A stretch of 64,000 nt of DNA from Ustilago trichophora (GCA_900323505.1 OOIN01000014.1:310001-374000); one strand, 5' to 3'. Shown: positions 20,979 through 32,248, counted from the stretch's first letter. Program-made: numbers and translations. The notes: generated by a model from the letters alone, not told the origin.

Positions 20979-21447
20979 CTTGACTTGCAATGCAGCGAGG
21001 AATATCTTTCAGTTGGAGCAATCGAGGTCAAGCTAAAGGAAAGAGATGCCGTTGCCAGATATATGTTTGTGGTCTCGGTTTGTGGTCTCGGTTTGTGATG
21101 GAGCTGATGGTGGTCGTTTCTTAAGCCTTGCGCTTACAAGTGGGACGGAATGAGAGCTGCCAGCCACCCCTGTCTTACAGTGGCTGTGCACAAGTGAGGC
21201 CTCTCAGTGTGGTTTGTTGGGAACACACCCATAGAAATCACGCAACTACACCGCTTGGTGGGACATGGGAGAAAAGAGAAAAGTTGATTTGCTTTGGCTG
21301 ACTTGCTTTGAACGAAGACAATTGGACTGCAAAGCCTGTAGACAAAAGACGAAGGTGCCTTCAGCCTCCAGCCATCTAATTTTTCCTACTCCCGACCTGT
21401 GCGACGGGATTGAACGGCAAAGCTTCTTGGTTAAGCATACAGGGACT

Positions 21448-21667
21448 CCTCTGTGCTCAAGACGAAAGTCAAGATCGCAACGAGACCAAAGAAAGTGTCA
21501 CCCTTGTCTAGAGATCCCAATCAAGGACGACATGACTTACTCTCATTGACTCGGCAACAGGATGTGTCTCCCGAGCCTCGCGAGCTACATGCCATGTGGT
21601 GAAAAGCCTTCTTGTGGACTGGCCAGACCAACAGCGATGACCAAAGGAGAAGGATGATGATCTTCGT
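21448..21667 (-). pseudogene. Decayed mini-protein, copy K
   Basis: This aligns to copies I and J at the start (ACG in place of ATG, then KIIILLL) and in exon 2 (VPVCLTKKLCRSIP). The signal peptide region is out of register with the others. A one-base shift near 21,640 would restore an alanine-rich signal but then break the CC pair (TSCCRVNE). Donor GTAAGT is at 21,540; the acceptor must be CAGAG (exon from 21,448) to keep the frame. The frame then runs on for about 60 codons with no stop where the relatives end. Missing start, missing cysteine and shifted frame all argue for a dead copy. Confidence 0.5.
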
Positions 21668-22543
21668 CTTGGCTTGGGTAAGGTATGGTCTCGATTGAGG
21701 CAGAACAGTTCTAATAAAATATGGATGTACGCGGATTTGGAGGAAGTTGATACGACGTTCGACTCGTGATGGTTGGATGATTGGTCGAAAGGTGACTTTG
21801 GAAGAGGGATTCGGGCTTGTAAGGACTCGCCTTTACAAGTGGAAGGAGCACAGAAGCAACAAACGGACTTCGTTCAACTTCCCGGCGTGAGGTAGCTCTT
21901 TGGGATACAATTAAGTAGACAGACCCATCAAGCCGTTTGAGATCGCAGGCCCACCGATCATACTGCCGCCACCGCCAGGTGGAGGCGAGCCCCGGCTTCC
22001 ACCACACAAGACTGATTTCCGGCAAACTTACAGTACAGAACAGCTGTATGACCAACTCTTCTTCTTGCTTTCATGGGTGGTCGGTGGCGAAGTTCGAACA
22101 CAGTCATGCCATTCACGCTATTCACGCTTGATGGAGCTGTGCTCTCAAGGCTGTCGTCAAGAGTCGCTCCACATGCCACAGTGGGGAGCTTGTTGAAGAA
22201 AGAAGGAAAAGAAAAAACTGAAATTTTCACAATAAAAGGCACCCAAAAATACAGTACAGTAAAACCTGCAATAAAGAAAAGAGCAACGAGGCGGGAAGAC
22301 TTAAGAAAAGGTGCGCGTGAAAAGGTTTTCAGAGCGCACGCGCCCACACTTTTTACCCATGCTCGAGGTTACCGCCGTTGCCGATTTCGCAGAAATAGCC
22401 AGAAAGTGCGGGGTAAAGTTGTTGCTGTACAACCACAATACGCTGTCTGCACGGCCCGTCTTCCAGTCGTGTACTGTACGGAAGCATTTTTGCCTCTTTC
22501 ACTCCTTCCACCAAAAGACACGGCTGTAAAATCAGAAGGCATC

Positions 22544-23891
22544 ATGTCGAAGTCGCAATCCTCGGTCGTGGCGCCGTTGAACGATGCGCTCAAGACCACC
22601 ATCAACCGTCGTGTCAAGCCTAATGCATTCACCCTCGATGTGATTGTCAACAGCATCTTCCGCCCGCTTTTTCACTCGAAGGCGCTTTCGACCATCGCCA
22701 CTATCCTGTCGCTTGTGAGGATCGCTGGTGGTGTGAACAATCTCAAGTTCCTCCGTGATCGACAGGATCTCTCTCGACGGGAGAAAGTTTCTTCGCTTGC
22801 AGCCGACCTTGCGGCTGGCTGGAGCGACAACAGCAACCGGTTTTTGCGATGGTATTTGCTCATTCGCCTTTTCAAGACGATCAATGCGATTGGTAACCGG
22901 CTCGTGATCGACCGCCAGCCACGCCGTAACATCAGGTGGACCGAGCATGTGGTGGTTATCACGGGCGGTGCTCGTGGTATCTGCGGCCACGTATGCAAGA
23001 TTCTCGGACAGAAAGGAGCCAAGGTGGTCGTGCTTGACCTGCCGGAAAAGTCGGAGCACGGGCTGGAGACGCTCTACGTCCAGACGGATGTGACGGACAT
23101 CAAGTCGTTGCTGAATGCCAAGAAGGTGGTAGAGGAGAAGCTGGGTTACTGCACCATGCTGTTGCTCGGTGCGGGGCTGGCAAGGCACTCGTTCTTGCTG
23201 GACACGGAGGAGCAGTTCCCTTACGAGCACGCCAAACAGGTATCGGAGGTCAACTTCCATGGTATCATGGCAACACTCAAAGCGTTCGGCGAACACATGC
23301 TGCCCGATGGCGGTGTCAAGGATCGCCCGCACAAGCAGGCGAAAAACGGCTGGGGTGGACACATTCTCATCATTGGCTCAGGTGCCGCTTACACTGAGTG
23401 AGTATACCATATCTCTCGCCACTTGCGTGTCTCAATCAGCTACTAATCTCTCATCATCTCTATTGGCTTGATTCGTCAGACTGCCCGCCAACGCAGCTTA
23501 CAACGCTTCCAAAGCAGCCAGCGTCTCGCTTCACTCTTCGCTCTCGGCCGAGCTGGACGCCTACCACAAAGTCGACAACGTGCGCAGTTCGGTGATCTGC
23601 CCGCTCAAGATCGAATCCAAGATGACCGAGGGACGCATGCTCGACACGCACGACCAATTCGCTCTGCCTACGCTGACCATCCCCGAAGCGGCCGACAAGA
23701 TTGTCGAGATTCTCGAGGGAGACAAGAGCAGGATCGTCTACATTCCACGTGCAGCCTACGTGCTGAGTTACCAGAAGGTGTTGCCTGCTTGGTTGATTCG
23801 TACGCTGCTCAAGTCGCTCGGCTCCATGGATACATTTATGGTCTATGCAAAAGAGTTCCGCAATCGTGAGGAGAACATTCACCAGAAGTAG
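22544..23891 (+). CDS. Membrane short-chain dehydrogenase/reductase (SDR)
   Basis: The predicted 421 aa protein uses exons 22544-23397 and 23480-23891. The 82-bp intron has donor GTGAGT and acceptor GTCAG, phase 2. The ATG at 22,544 opens the conserved protein; the upstream open frame is low quality. An N-terminal hydrophobic or amphipathic part (about residues 25-130) precedes a Rossmann fold with TGGARGIC at 140-147 and a catalytic set S279, Y292, K296 (YNASK). The layout resembles the SDR16C / 17-beta-HSD11 type of lipid-droplet or ER reductases acting on retinoid, sterol or fatty alcohol-like substrates. That assignment is by architecture only. The third glycine of the TGxxxGxG cofactor motif is Cys147, which is unusual. 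This is the first conserved gene right of the secretome cluster. Confidence 0.88.
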
Positions 23892-24271
23892 GTCTAATTT
23901 GCATATCTCTGCTGTAACAATGTGGTATGTCGGAAATGCAAAGCTGTCAAATGTCTTGATTGATGCAAAAAGTCTTGATTGAGGAAGAGGAGAATGGAGA
24001 GAGAGGTGCAATCGATCGGGAAGCAGCGATTCCAATCGGGGCCCCCTGCATATCAGATATTGGCAAGGCGCGACCTGAAAGAAGAAGGTCGACAACTCCG
24101 AACATGGTACAGTAGTGTAACCCATTGAGCATGAGAACGTGTGGATGTGTCGCAAAGTCCGACAGACAGAGCACTTGCAGTTGGCGGTGAAGGCGCTGCA
24201 CCAGTTGACAAAAGCTTCCCAGCTCGGCGAGTGGTCTTCACTCAACCAGAGATGCAGCCAATCCAGGGTCC

Positions 24272-24337
24272 GCACACACACTCACACACACACACACACA
24301 TCGCAGGAATCAATTTATCACAAAAAAAAAAAAAAAA
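24272..24337. repeat. CA dinucleotide repeat and A16 tract
   Basis: A (CA)n run with one interruption spans 24,272-24,300, and a 16-base A run lies at 24,322-24,337. A T20 run lies further on at 24,571-24,590. Confidence 0.95.
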
Positions 24338-25154
24338 GAAAGAGTTGGAAAGAGTCGGAAGAGTATTCTTGGTTCGGAACAGGGGCTTAAGGTGAAGCTT
24401 GGCATGAGCCCGCTCGTTGTCTCGTTTGCTATGATCTACAGAACGCCTTTCTTACTGCTACATACACCACATGCCATGCCATGTCATGTTTGGTGAGCAA
24501 GCTTCAATAACCATTGCAACACTCAGCGTGAAGAGCTTTGTCGAGGTGGTTCTGTATTTCAGCCGGTCACTTTTTTTTTTTTTTTTTTTTGGAACTTGGA
24601 TTGCTTTTTAGGCGCTCGACCCGGATCTGAATTGCCGTATGTGAGGTTCTGCAGGCGTGTCTGCACTATCGTGACCGCCACACGACCGCCACCACTGACT
24701 GACTGAGTTGCTGATCTAGAGAAGATCAAGAATCTCTGAGCTGGATGATATTATTCAAGGTCCCCGCTGTGCTTCTTGGGCGACTGTCGCGAGCGTGGTT
24801 GTCATGACTGCTTGTTTGTGGGCAAAGGGTCCGTGCGTCTAGTGTGTGCCCATAATTTCCCCTGCCAAGACCACGAAAGATAGGAGAGGGTCGTCGCGCC
24901 TTTGCCTTTGTTCTCAGTCTTGTTTGGGCTGATGACCTGCGCAGAGAGACTACAGCCCAGCACACTTTGTCGAGTCTAAGCTTGACCAGAAGCTCGGACG
25001 ATGGAATGTGCAACGGACCAAGGCTGCAAGCGTATGGAGTGGTGACGCTATGAAGCGAGATGTGAGTGTGCCTGACACGTCAAGAAAAGCAAGAAAAGCA
25101 TCTCGTGCTTCTGTGTCTTTGATTGGGCCCATTCAGCCTTGTTCAGGAAGATGC

Positions 25155-25188
25155 TGTTGCTGTGCTGTGCTGTGCTGTGCTGTGCTGC
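25155..25188. repeat. GCTGT pentanucleotide microsatellite
   Basis: About six tandem GCTGT units are present. This is a simple repeat; the frames across it are meaningless. Confidence 0.9.
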
Positions 25189-26578
25189 GCGAGACTCGAT
25201 GCTGTGCTGGCCATTTTTTGGACGGTGAGCTTTAACGCTGTTGGACCCTTGTGAGACACACACACTTCTGGCCCTGCCAAGTGCAGCAGGAAGCCCCTGT
25301 TGATTTCTTGTTTTTCCAGCCAGGCTCCTCTCGGTTAACTTGTCTCAAGAAACTTTTTCTTTTCTCGACCGAAGGCCGCCGCAGCCCATGTTGTACAGTA
25401 CAGTACTTGTACGACCAAGGCCTAATCTGTACCAGGAAAGCGACTGTTGATCAAACACCAACGGCATTGTTTCCAAAATGTCGATGGCTGGCTTAAGCTC
25501 CATCATCAGGGCTCCAGTTTTTTTTTTTTTCACTGACTCTGCTGTTATCTGCTGCTGCTCGATGCTACGTAATTGCACTGTGGCCATGTAACTTGACGTG
25601 CTGAGCGATCGAGTCGGTCGAATATTCCGAAAGAAGAGGTGGAAGAGCAAAAGAGAGGCACACGTCGTCGGTCATTTGAAGCGTGTCTTTGCGTGTAAAG
25701 TGGTCTCGGGATGGCCGAAGTGCTGTGCCACTGCGTACATGCGAAAATTAAGGGCTTGCCCACCGCAGTCCAGTTCACCACTGCTGCCGGGACCCTTCCC
25801 GCCTCGGTCGGCACTTTGGCCGTTTCCCTCTTTGGCTTGATCCCACAGCCGGCCTTTTGGACACGCTTCGGTGCTCAGGCTGTCTGTACTCTTCCCCTAT
25901 TCCATCTCTCTCTTTCTCCTCTTTCTCCGTCTGTTCAGCCACGCCATCGATCCCACCACAACTTGATCTCCTTCATCTTTTCGCATCCCGCTCTCGTCAT
26001 CGTCTGCCGTCGTCGGCTCTTTCAATTCACCCTTACACGCTATACCAACCAGATTTATCATCATCATCATCGTTCCAACTCTTGATTCAGTAGCTCACTG
26101 CATCATCCCATCAGCCCTTCACAATCCCACTCGCTCGTATGCGCTAGTGCCCAAGCATCGCCTCTCGTATCTATCTGCTTCATCATCCACTCTTTCTTCC
26201 CCCACTCCCGCCTATCCACCTGTCTCGTCTTTCTCCTCCTCGCAATCCTCGAAAATCCCCTTCTCTCCTCAATCGCTCTTCATCCAAGGATTTGCTGGCA
26301 TCTTCGCCCTTTCTTCGCATACGATACCCACGCACGCGGCTGGCTCCGTCTGCGCTTCCCGCTCAGTACACTCAATCTTCAGTCTGCATACGCAATCCTC
26401 TCATCTTATCATCTGCATCTCGCTCCTCTCCAACCTAGGCGCACGCTCTGCATGCTCTCGTAAACTCAACCGTATCCCAAGCATTTTACGCTGTCTACCT
26501 AGACGCCTTTGCCGTTCGAGTGATAGACTCCAGCGCGGCTCGCTGGATAGAGCGTTTATCTAGATCACCTCACCCACC

Positions 26579-29500
26579 ATGGTCTTTGGTCATTCCGAGC
26601 CCTACCGCGGCCACAACAATCACGACGATCACGCAGCGCATCACTATGATCCAAACAACATGCTCCCTTACCAACCTGGGCCGTCAGATCAGTCCTACAT
26701 CACCGATCCGACACATCCTGACTACGACCCAATGGTGGATCCCAACCTTCAGCTCCGGACCGTCCGGACCGCCGCTGCCTCCATCGCTGAATCCCACCGT
26801 TCAGAACAGCGTAGAGATGACCGAAGGAAAGCAAAGCGTGCCAACAGTCTCTCGCACAAGCTCTTCCGTGGTCGAACGCTTCGCAAGCAACAGCAAAAAG
26901 GCTCAACACTAGCTCAAATGGTGTCGGAAGAGGCCAAAAAGCGTCGCTCCGATGGTCCTTTGGGCTGTCATCTTGATTCCGACGCCGCTTTCGCCTCAGC
27001 ACAACAGGGCACCGTTCCAGACTCAGCCACAGCCGACGATTTCAGCGACGAGAAGCATCTAGCCAAAGATGCGTCCGGCACCCAATCTCAACCTGCGGGT
27101 CCAACAATGCGCAAGATGAAACCCAAGAAGCGCAGAAACGTCTATGTCAATCTTCCACCTCCTCGCTCCGAGTTGCGCAAGAATGGCGACCCAGATGTCA
27201 GCTATCCACGCAACAAGGTCCGCACTTCCAAGTACACCATCGTCACTTTCCTCCCAAGATTCCTCTTCGAGCAATTCCGCCGTGTCGCCAACATCTACTT
27301 TCTGGGTCTGGTGGTGCTCCAAGTGTTCCCCACGTTCGGCGCAACGATCCCCCAGATTGCCATGTTGCCGCTCGTAGCCATTCTCACCATCACCGCGATC
27401 AAAGACTCGATAGAAGACCATCGCCGCCATGTTCTCGACAATGAAGTCAACAATTCGGCCGTCACCCGTCTTGGAAGCTGGCGCAATCTCAATCAGGCCA
27501 AGGATCAGCGATCTTGGTATCAGAAGCTCCTCGGGCTTTCCGGTCGAGGTGGTGGCAAGGTCTCGAAAGGTGTTCGCAAATTGCGCGAGAAGGAGGACGC
27601 CATCGGTATGCGTCAGGTCAATGGCAACTCTCGCCGTCCCGCTGGTGTCAACGCCGGCTTCCGCGCCAATGAAGAGTTTGGCGCTCGTTCCAACACCCGC
27701 AGTCTCCGCAGCGACAGTCTCGTCTCCTCTTCGCATGCGCTCGGCACCATCATGAGCGAAAGCGAACGCGACACAACCAGTTTCTACAACTCTAGCTACA
27801 ATTACTCGAACGCAGCAGTCAGTCGTGAACAGCCCGCAGGCTATGCAGATGCAAATGCGAGCAACGTGTCGGTGCTTCAACCCCTCCAGCCTAATCAGCA
27901 GCAGCAACAGCAGAGCGCGACTACCTTCCTCACCAATGGCAGCAACGTAGAAGGTGTGGTCGACTACCGACGTCACACACCCGGCACTGCACGATGGGAG
28001 CGTACCCTCTGGAAGAAGCTCGAAGTCGGTGACATCGTCATGCTGCGCGAGGACGAGCAGGTTCCTGCCGACATTGTGGTGCTCAACACCTCTGACCCGG
28101 ACGGCAATGCATACATCGAGACCAAGAACCTGGATGGTGAGACCAACCTCAAGGTCCGCAAGTCGCTCAAGGCTACCATGGGCATTCAGTCTGAAGAGGA
28201 TCTCGAACATTCTCGCTTTATCATCGACAGTGAGGCGCCCCACGCCAACCTATACAGCTACAACGGTCTGCTCAAATACACTGTCAGTGAGCCCAGCAAG
28301 GAGGGTGACTTTACCGACACACTCGAGTCTCTACCTCCGGACAGCAGCGCTTACGCTGCCGCCGAAGCCCGTACACGCCGCGTCGAGCCCATCACCATCA
28401 ACGAGCTCTTGCTGCGAGGTTGCGCGCTCCGCAACACGGAGTGGGTCATTGGTGTCGTCCTTTTCACTGGTGAAGATACCAAGATCATGCTCAACTCCGG
28501 TGAGACGCCATCCAAGCGCTCCAAGATCGAGAAGGAGACCAACTTCAATGTCATTGTCAACTTCCTCATTCTTATGGTTCTCTGCATTCTCTGTGCCGTG
28601 ATCGGCGGTCTTCGTCTCAGCGCTACCAACACAAGTCGCGCTTATTACGAGATTGGCGCCGAGCTCAGTACCAGCAACATTGTCAACGCGCTCGTCATCT
28701 TTGGCTCCTGCCTCGTCGTCTTCCAGAACATCGTACCCATCTCGCTCTACATTTCCATCGAAATCGTCAAGACCATCCAAGCCTTCTTCATCTTCCAGGA
28801 CATTGAGATGTACTATGCGCCGCTCGACTATCCATGTGTCCCCAAGACGTGGAACATCTCGGATGACCTGGGTCAGATCGAGTACATCTTTTCAGACAAG
28901 ACGGGAACGCTCACGCAGAACGTCATGGAGTTCAAGAAGTGCTCCATCAACGGTGTTTCGTACGGTGACGGTGTAACAGAGGCCATGATTGGTGCTATGA
29001 AGCGCGAAGGCAAGGACGTATCTGATTTCAGCGCTGAAAAGCAGGAGGCCGAGCTGGCTGAATCAAAGAAGCGCATGGTCGACATTATGAACCGTGCCTT
29101 CAAGAATCGATACCTGCGTCCTACCAAGATGACACTTATCTCGCCACCCATGGCTGAGACCCTGGCTGCCGGCTCCTCAGATCCACAGCGCAAGAACATT
29201 ATCACCTTCTTCCGTGCCCTTGCGCTCTGTCATACCGCGCTCGCTGATCGACCTGATGGCAACGACCCCTACACGGTCGAATACAAGGCCGAGTCACCAG
29301 ATGAGGCAGCCCTCGTTGCAGCTGCTCGTGACGCCGGTGCCGTCTTTATCGCCAAGAACAACAATACGGTCGACATCGAGGTGCTGGGCCAGCCTGAGCA
29401 GTACACGCCCCTCAAGGTGCTCGAATTCAACAGTACGCGAAAGCGAATGTCGGTCATCGTGCGCGAGCCCGATGGACGCATTCTTATGATCACCAAGGGC

Positions 29501-32248
29501 GCTGATTCGGTCATTTACCAACGCCTTCGTGCTGACCATCCGGAAGAGCTCAAGCAGGCTACTTTCCGTGACCTCGAAGCTTTCGCCAATGCTGGTCTGC
29601 GTACGCTCTGCATCGCCTATCGCTACCTGGACGAAGCCGAGTACATGGAGTGGGCACGCATCCACGACGAGGCCAGTGCCAGTCTCACGGACCGCGACGA
29701 AGCCATCGACGAGGCCAACGAGAAGATCGAGGTCAACCTCACTCTGCTTGGCGCCACTGCGCTGGAAGATAAGCTGCAAGTAGGTGTACCTGAAGCCATC
29801 GAGACTCTCCACCGTGCTGGTATCAAGCTATGGATCTTGACGGGTGACAAGCTGCAGACGGCTATCGAAATCGGTTTCAGCTGCAACTTGTTGACGTCTG
29901 ACATGGAGATCATGATCATCTCTGCGGATCACGAGACGGGCACACGAGCTCAGCTGGAAGCGGCTTGCAACAAGATTGCTGCAGCAGGAAGGCCAGTGGT
30001 GGTCGAAGAGCCAGCGACACGCAAAGGCGGTAAGGCTCGCAAGAATCGTCTCACCGTAGAGCGCACCGAGCAGGCACCCAAGGATGGCTTTGCCGTCGTC
30101 ATCGACGGTGAGACGCTCCGCTATGCACTTGACTCGAACCTGCGACCCTTATTCCTTGCACTCACCACGCAGTGCGAGGCAGTCGTCTGCTGTCGTGTTT
30201 CGCCTGCGCAGAAAGCGCTGACGGTCAAGTTGGTCAAGGATGGAAAGAACGCAATGACGCTTGCGATCGGGGATGGTGCCAACGACGTCGCCATGATCCA
30301 AGAGGCGCATGTTGGTGTCGGTATTGCTGGTCTCGAGGGTGCTCAGGCATCGATGAGCGCCGACTATGCCATTGGACAATTCCGGTTCCTGACACGTCTA
30401 CTGCTAGTTCATGGTCAGTTGTGCTACCACCGTATCTCGGATCTGCACAAGGTCTTCTTCTACAAGAACATCATCTGGACCTCAATCCTATTCTTCTATC
30501 AGATCGACTCTGATTTCACCGGCTCCTACATCTTCGATTACACCTACATTCTGCTGTACAACCTCGTCTTCAGCTCGCTCTGCGTTATCGTCATCGGCGC
30601 TCTCGATCAGGTGGTCAACATCAAGGCTTTGCTCGCCTTCCCGCAGACGTACCAGCGAGGCATCAAGGGCGCCGAGTACACCAAGTTCCTCTTCTACATG
30701 AGTATGCTCGACGCTGCATTCCAGGGTGCTGTCTGCTACTTTATCCCGTGGTGGTTCTACACCTACGGACCCATGATCGGTCACAATGGCCAGGAGATGG
30801 GCAGTCTCAACATGTTTGGTACCACCATCGCCGCTGGTGCTGTCACGACGGCCAACTTGTACGCCGGCATTATCGCCAAGCACTGGACAGGCATCTTCTG
30901 GGCGGTCGAGATCATCTCCCTGCTCAGCGTGTATGCGTGGACAATGGTCTACTCGGCCTTCCCGGTCTTTAGCTTCCAGGATGTCGGTTTCTGGCTGGTG
31001 CAGACGGTCAACTTTTGGGTCATCATCTTGCTCATTACTGTTGTCTCGTTGCTGCCACGCTTCTTCTGCCGCGCTTGGCGATCGTCCTTCCATCCCAACG
31101 AGCACGACATTCTGCGCGAGGCGTGGACTCGCGGCGATCTCAAGGACCAGCTCGGCATCGCGCATCATGACAAGAAGAAGGCAAAACGTGCTGCTGCAAA
31201 GCGAGGCAAGTACGATGATGATGGCCACGATGACGCGTACACGAAGCGCAGCGACCGAGACCTGGAAGGGCAGAACAACCAGCTCTTCTTTGAGGCCAAG
31301 CGATCGACAGAACGTCAGCGTCGCCAGCAAAAGTTCAACGGTCTTTCTGCTGTCGGTGAGGAGGACGATATGTCGGAAACCTCTGCTGATCCGCTTCAGA
31401 TGGGAGACTACGAGGATGACTACTCCCGACGCAATGTTGGTGGCTACGGTCAGAATCTGCAGACGAAAACTCCTCAGCTTCATGCACCGTCGTCGTACAG
31501 CCCCGCTGCCAGCTACGATCGCAACAACGGCGCTGTCTCGGGCTTGTCTTTCTATGACCCCGATGCGCTGCCCACGAACAACGATGTCACTAGTCCTGTA
31601 GCTCTGCACAATTACTATCACGGCAGCTACGACCATGAGAAGACTCCCCGACCTGATCTCCCGACCATTCAGGTTCAGCCTGCTTCTTCGATGCAGCAGC
31701 GCAACGCCGCAGGCTTCGGTGGGTTGGCCAAGCAGCCTTCGAACGATAGCTTCACAAGAGCATTCGACGAAGAATTTGGTGCAGAGTACGACTACGGTGC
31801 CAACCCGTATCCTGAGGCGACTGGCAATGGTTATGCACCTGCCGGAACGCGATCGGTGTCTGGCTCGAGCTACGGTTCAGGAGCCATACACATGAATACC
31901 CGCACATATCCGGCATCAGCACCGGCGCAAGCACAATCGCAGCCAGGATCTGCATCCACAACCCCAACCAAGTCAGCAGGTGTACGATACCACGATCGCT
32001 TCAAGTCTCCTTCGCCCTCGCCGCCCCGAGCACCGCAGCACGACACGGCCATGGCCCAATCTGTCTCTCAGCAGAGCCTCACCGTTGGAGCCGCCTCCCC
32101 ATCGCGGACCGGCAACGGCGGCGGTGGGCACTCCCATGAACTCTCTGGCGCCTCGCAAGTATCATGGCACACCGCTGAAGGCTCTAATGAAGGCCATCAC
32201 GCCCACGAACGCTCGGCAACGGATGCGTCCAAGTTCATGGCCCTCTAG
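26579..32248 (+). CDS. P4-type phospholipid flippase, Dnf1/Dnf2-like
   Basis: A single exon encodes 1,889 aa, starting at ATG in CACCATGG. P4 hallmarks are visible: DGETNL at 519-524 (the P4 form of the actuator loop), the phosphorylation motif DKTGTLT at 773-779, and GDGANDVAM with the metal-coordinating D1232 and D1236. The block LDYPCVPKTWNISDDLGQ before the phosphorylation site fits Dnf1/Dnf2 rather than Drs2 or Neo1. Such enzymes move phosphatidylcholine and phosphatidylethanolamine inward across plasma and endosomal membranes with a Cdc50/Lem3-type partner. A long N-terminal basic region, a Q-rich insert near residue 440 and a disordered C-terminal tail of over 350 residues make it longer than the yeast enzymes (about 1,600 aa). 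Confidence 0.95.
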   Translation: MVFGHSEPYRGHNNHDDHAAHHYDPNNMLPYQPGPSDQSYITDPTHPDYDPMVDPNLQLRTVRTAAASIAESHRSEQRRDDRRKAKRANSLSHKLFRGRTLRKQQQKGSTLAQMVSEEAKKRRSDGPLGCHLDSDAAFASAQQGTVPDSATADDFSDEKHLAKDASGTQSQPAGPTMRKMKPKKRRNVYVNLPPPRSELRKNGDPDVSYPRNKVRTSKYTIVTFLPRFLFEQFRRVANIYFLGLVVLQVFPTFGATIPQIAMLPLVAILTITAIKDSIEDHRRHVLDNEVNNSAVTRLGSWRNLNQAKDQRSWYQKLLGLSGRGGGKVSKGVRKLREKEDAIGMRQVNGNSRRPAGVNAGFRANEEFGARSNTRSLRSDSLVSSSHALGTIMSESERDTTSFYNSSYNYSNAAVSREQPAGYADANASNVSVLQPLQPNQQQQQQSATTFLTNGSNVEGVVDYRRHTPGTARWERTLWKKLEVGDIVMLREDEQVPADIVVLNTSDPDGNAYIETKNLDGETNLKVRKSLKATMGIQSEEDLEHSRFIIDSEAPHANLYSYNGLLKYTVSEPSKEGDFTDTLESLPPDSSAYAAAEARTRRVEPITINELLLRGCALRNTEWVIGVVLFTGEDTKIMLNSGETPSKRSKIEKETNFNVIVNFLILMVLCILCAVIGGLRLSATNTSRAYYEIGAELSTSNIVNALVIFGSCLVVFQNIVPISLYISIEIVKTIQAFFIFQDIEMYYAPLDYPCVPKTWNISDDLGQIEYIFSDKTGTLTQNVMEFKKCSINGVSYGDGVTEAMIGAMKREGKDVSDFSAEKQEAELAESKKRMVDIMNRAFKNRYLRPTKMTLISPPMAETLAAGSSDPQRKNIITFFRALALCHTALADRPDGNDPYTVEYKAESPDEAALVAAARDAGAVFIAKNNNTVDIEVLGQPEQYTPLKVLEFNSTRKRMSVIVREPDGRILMITKGADSVIYQRLRADHPEELKQATFRDLEAFANAGLRTLCIAYRYLDEAEYMEWARIHDEASASLTDRDEAIDEANEKIEVNLTLLGATALEDKLQVGVPEAIETLHRAGIKLWILTGDKLQTAIEIGFSCNLLTSDMEIMIISADHETGTRAQLEAACNKIAAAGRPVVVEEPATRKGGKARKNRLTVERTEQAPKDGFAVVIDGETLRYALDSNLRPLFLALTTQCEAVVCCRVSPAQKALTVKLVKDGKNAMTLAIGDGANDVAMIQEAHVGVGIAGLEGAQASMSADYAIGQFRFLTRLLLVHGQLCYHRISDLHKVFFYKNIIWTSILFFYQIDSDFTGSYIFDYTYILLYNLVFSSLCVIVIGALDQVVNIKALLAFPQTYQRGIKGAEYTKFLFYMSMLDAAFQGAVCYFIPWWFYTYGPMIGHNGQEMGSLNMFGTTIAAGAVTTANLYAGIIAKHWTGIFWAVEIISLLSVYAWTMVYSAFPVFSFQDVGFWLVQTVNFWVIILLITVVSLLPRFFCRAWRSSFHPNEHDILREAWTRGDLKDQLGIAHHDKKKAKRAAAKRGKYDDDGHDDAYTKRSDRDLEGQNNQLFFEAKRSTERQRRQQKFNGLSAVGEEDDMSETSADPLQMGDYEDDYSRRNVGGYGQNLQTKTPQLHAPSSYSPAASYDRNNGAVSGLSFYDPDALPTNNDVTSPVALHNYYHGSYDHEKTPRPDLPTIQVQPASSMQQRNAAGFGGLAKQPSNDSFTRAFDEEFGAEYDYGANPYPEATGNGYAPAGTRSVSGSSYGSGAIHMNTRTYPASAPAQAQSQPGSASTTPTKSAGVRYHDRFKSPSPSPPRAPQHDTAMAQSVSQQSLTVGAASPSRTGNGGGGHSHELSGASQVSWHTAEGSNEGHHAHERSATDASKFMAL

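Larger units (their letters stand above)
23892..26578. other. Intergenic region and long pyrimidine-rich leader
   Basis: No gene is supportable. It contains simple repeats (separate entries), a TGTACAGTACAGTAC palindromic motif at 25,392-25,406, and a C/T-rich stretch from about 25,880 to 26,470 that probably forms the promoter and 5-prime leader of the flippase gene. Confidence 0.5.

Noticed and set aside
22073..22543. N-terminal extension of the SDR frame
   Set aside because: It is lysine- and arginine-rich, low in conservation signals, and upstream of a better ATG at 22,544. It is more likely promoter and leader.
27059..28243. 394-codon minus frame, and 30488-31636 minus frame
   Set aside because: These are shadows of the P4-ATPase gene with no domain of their own.
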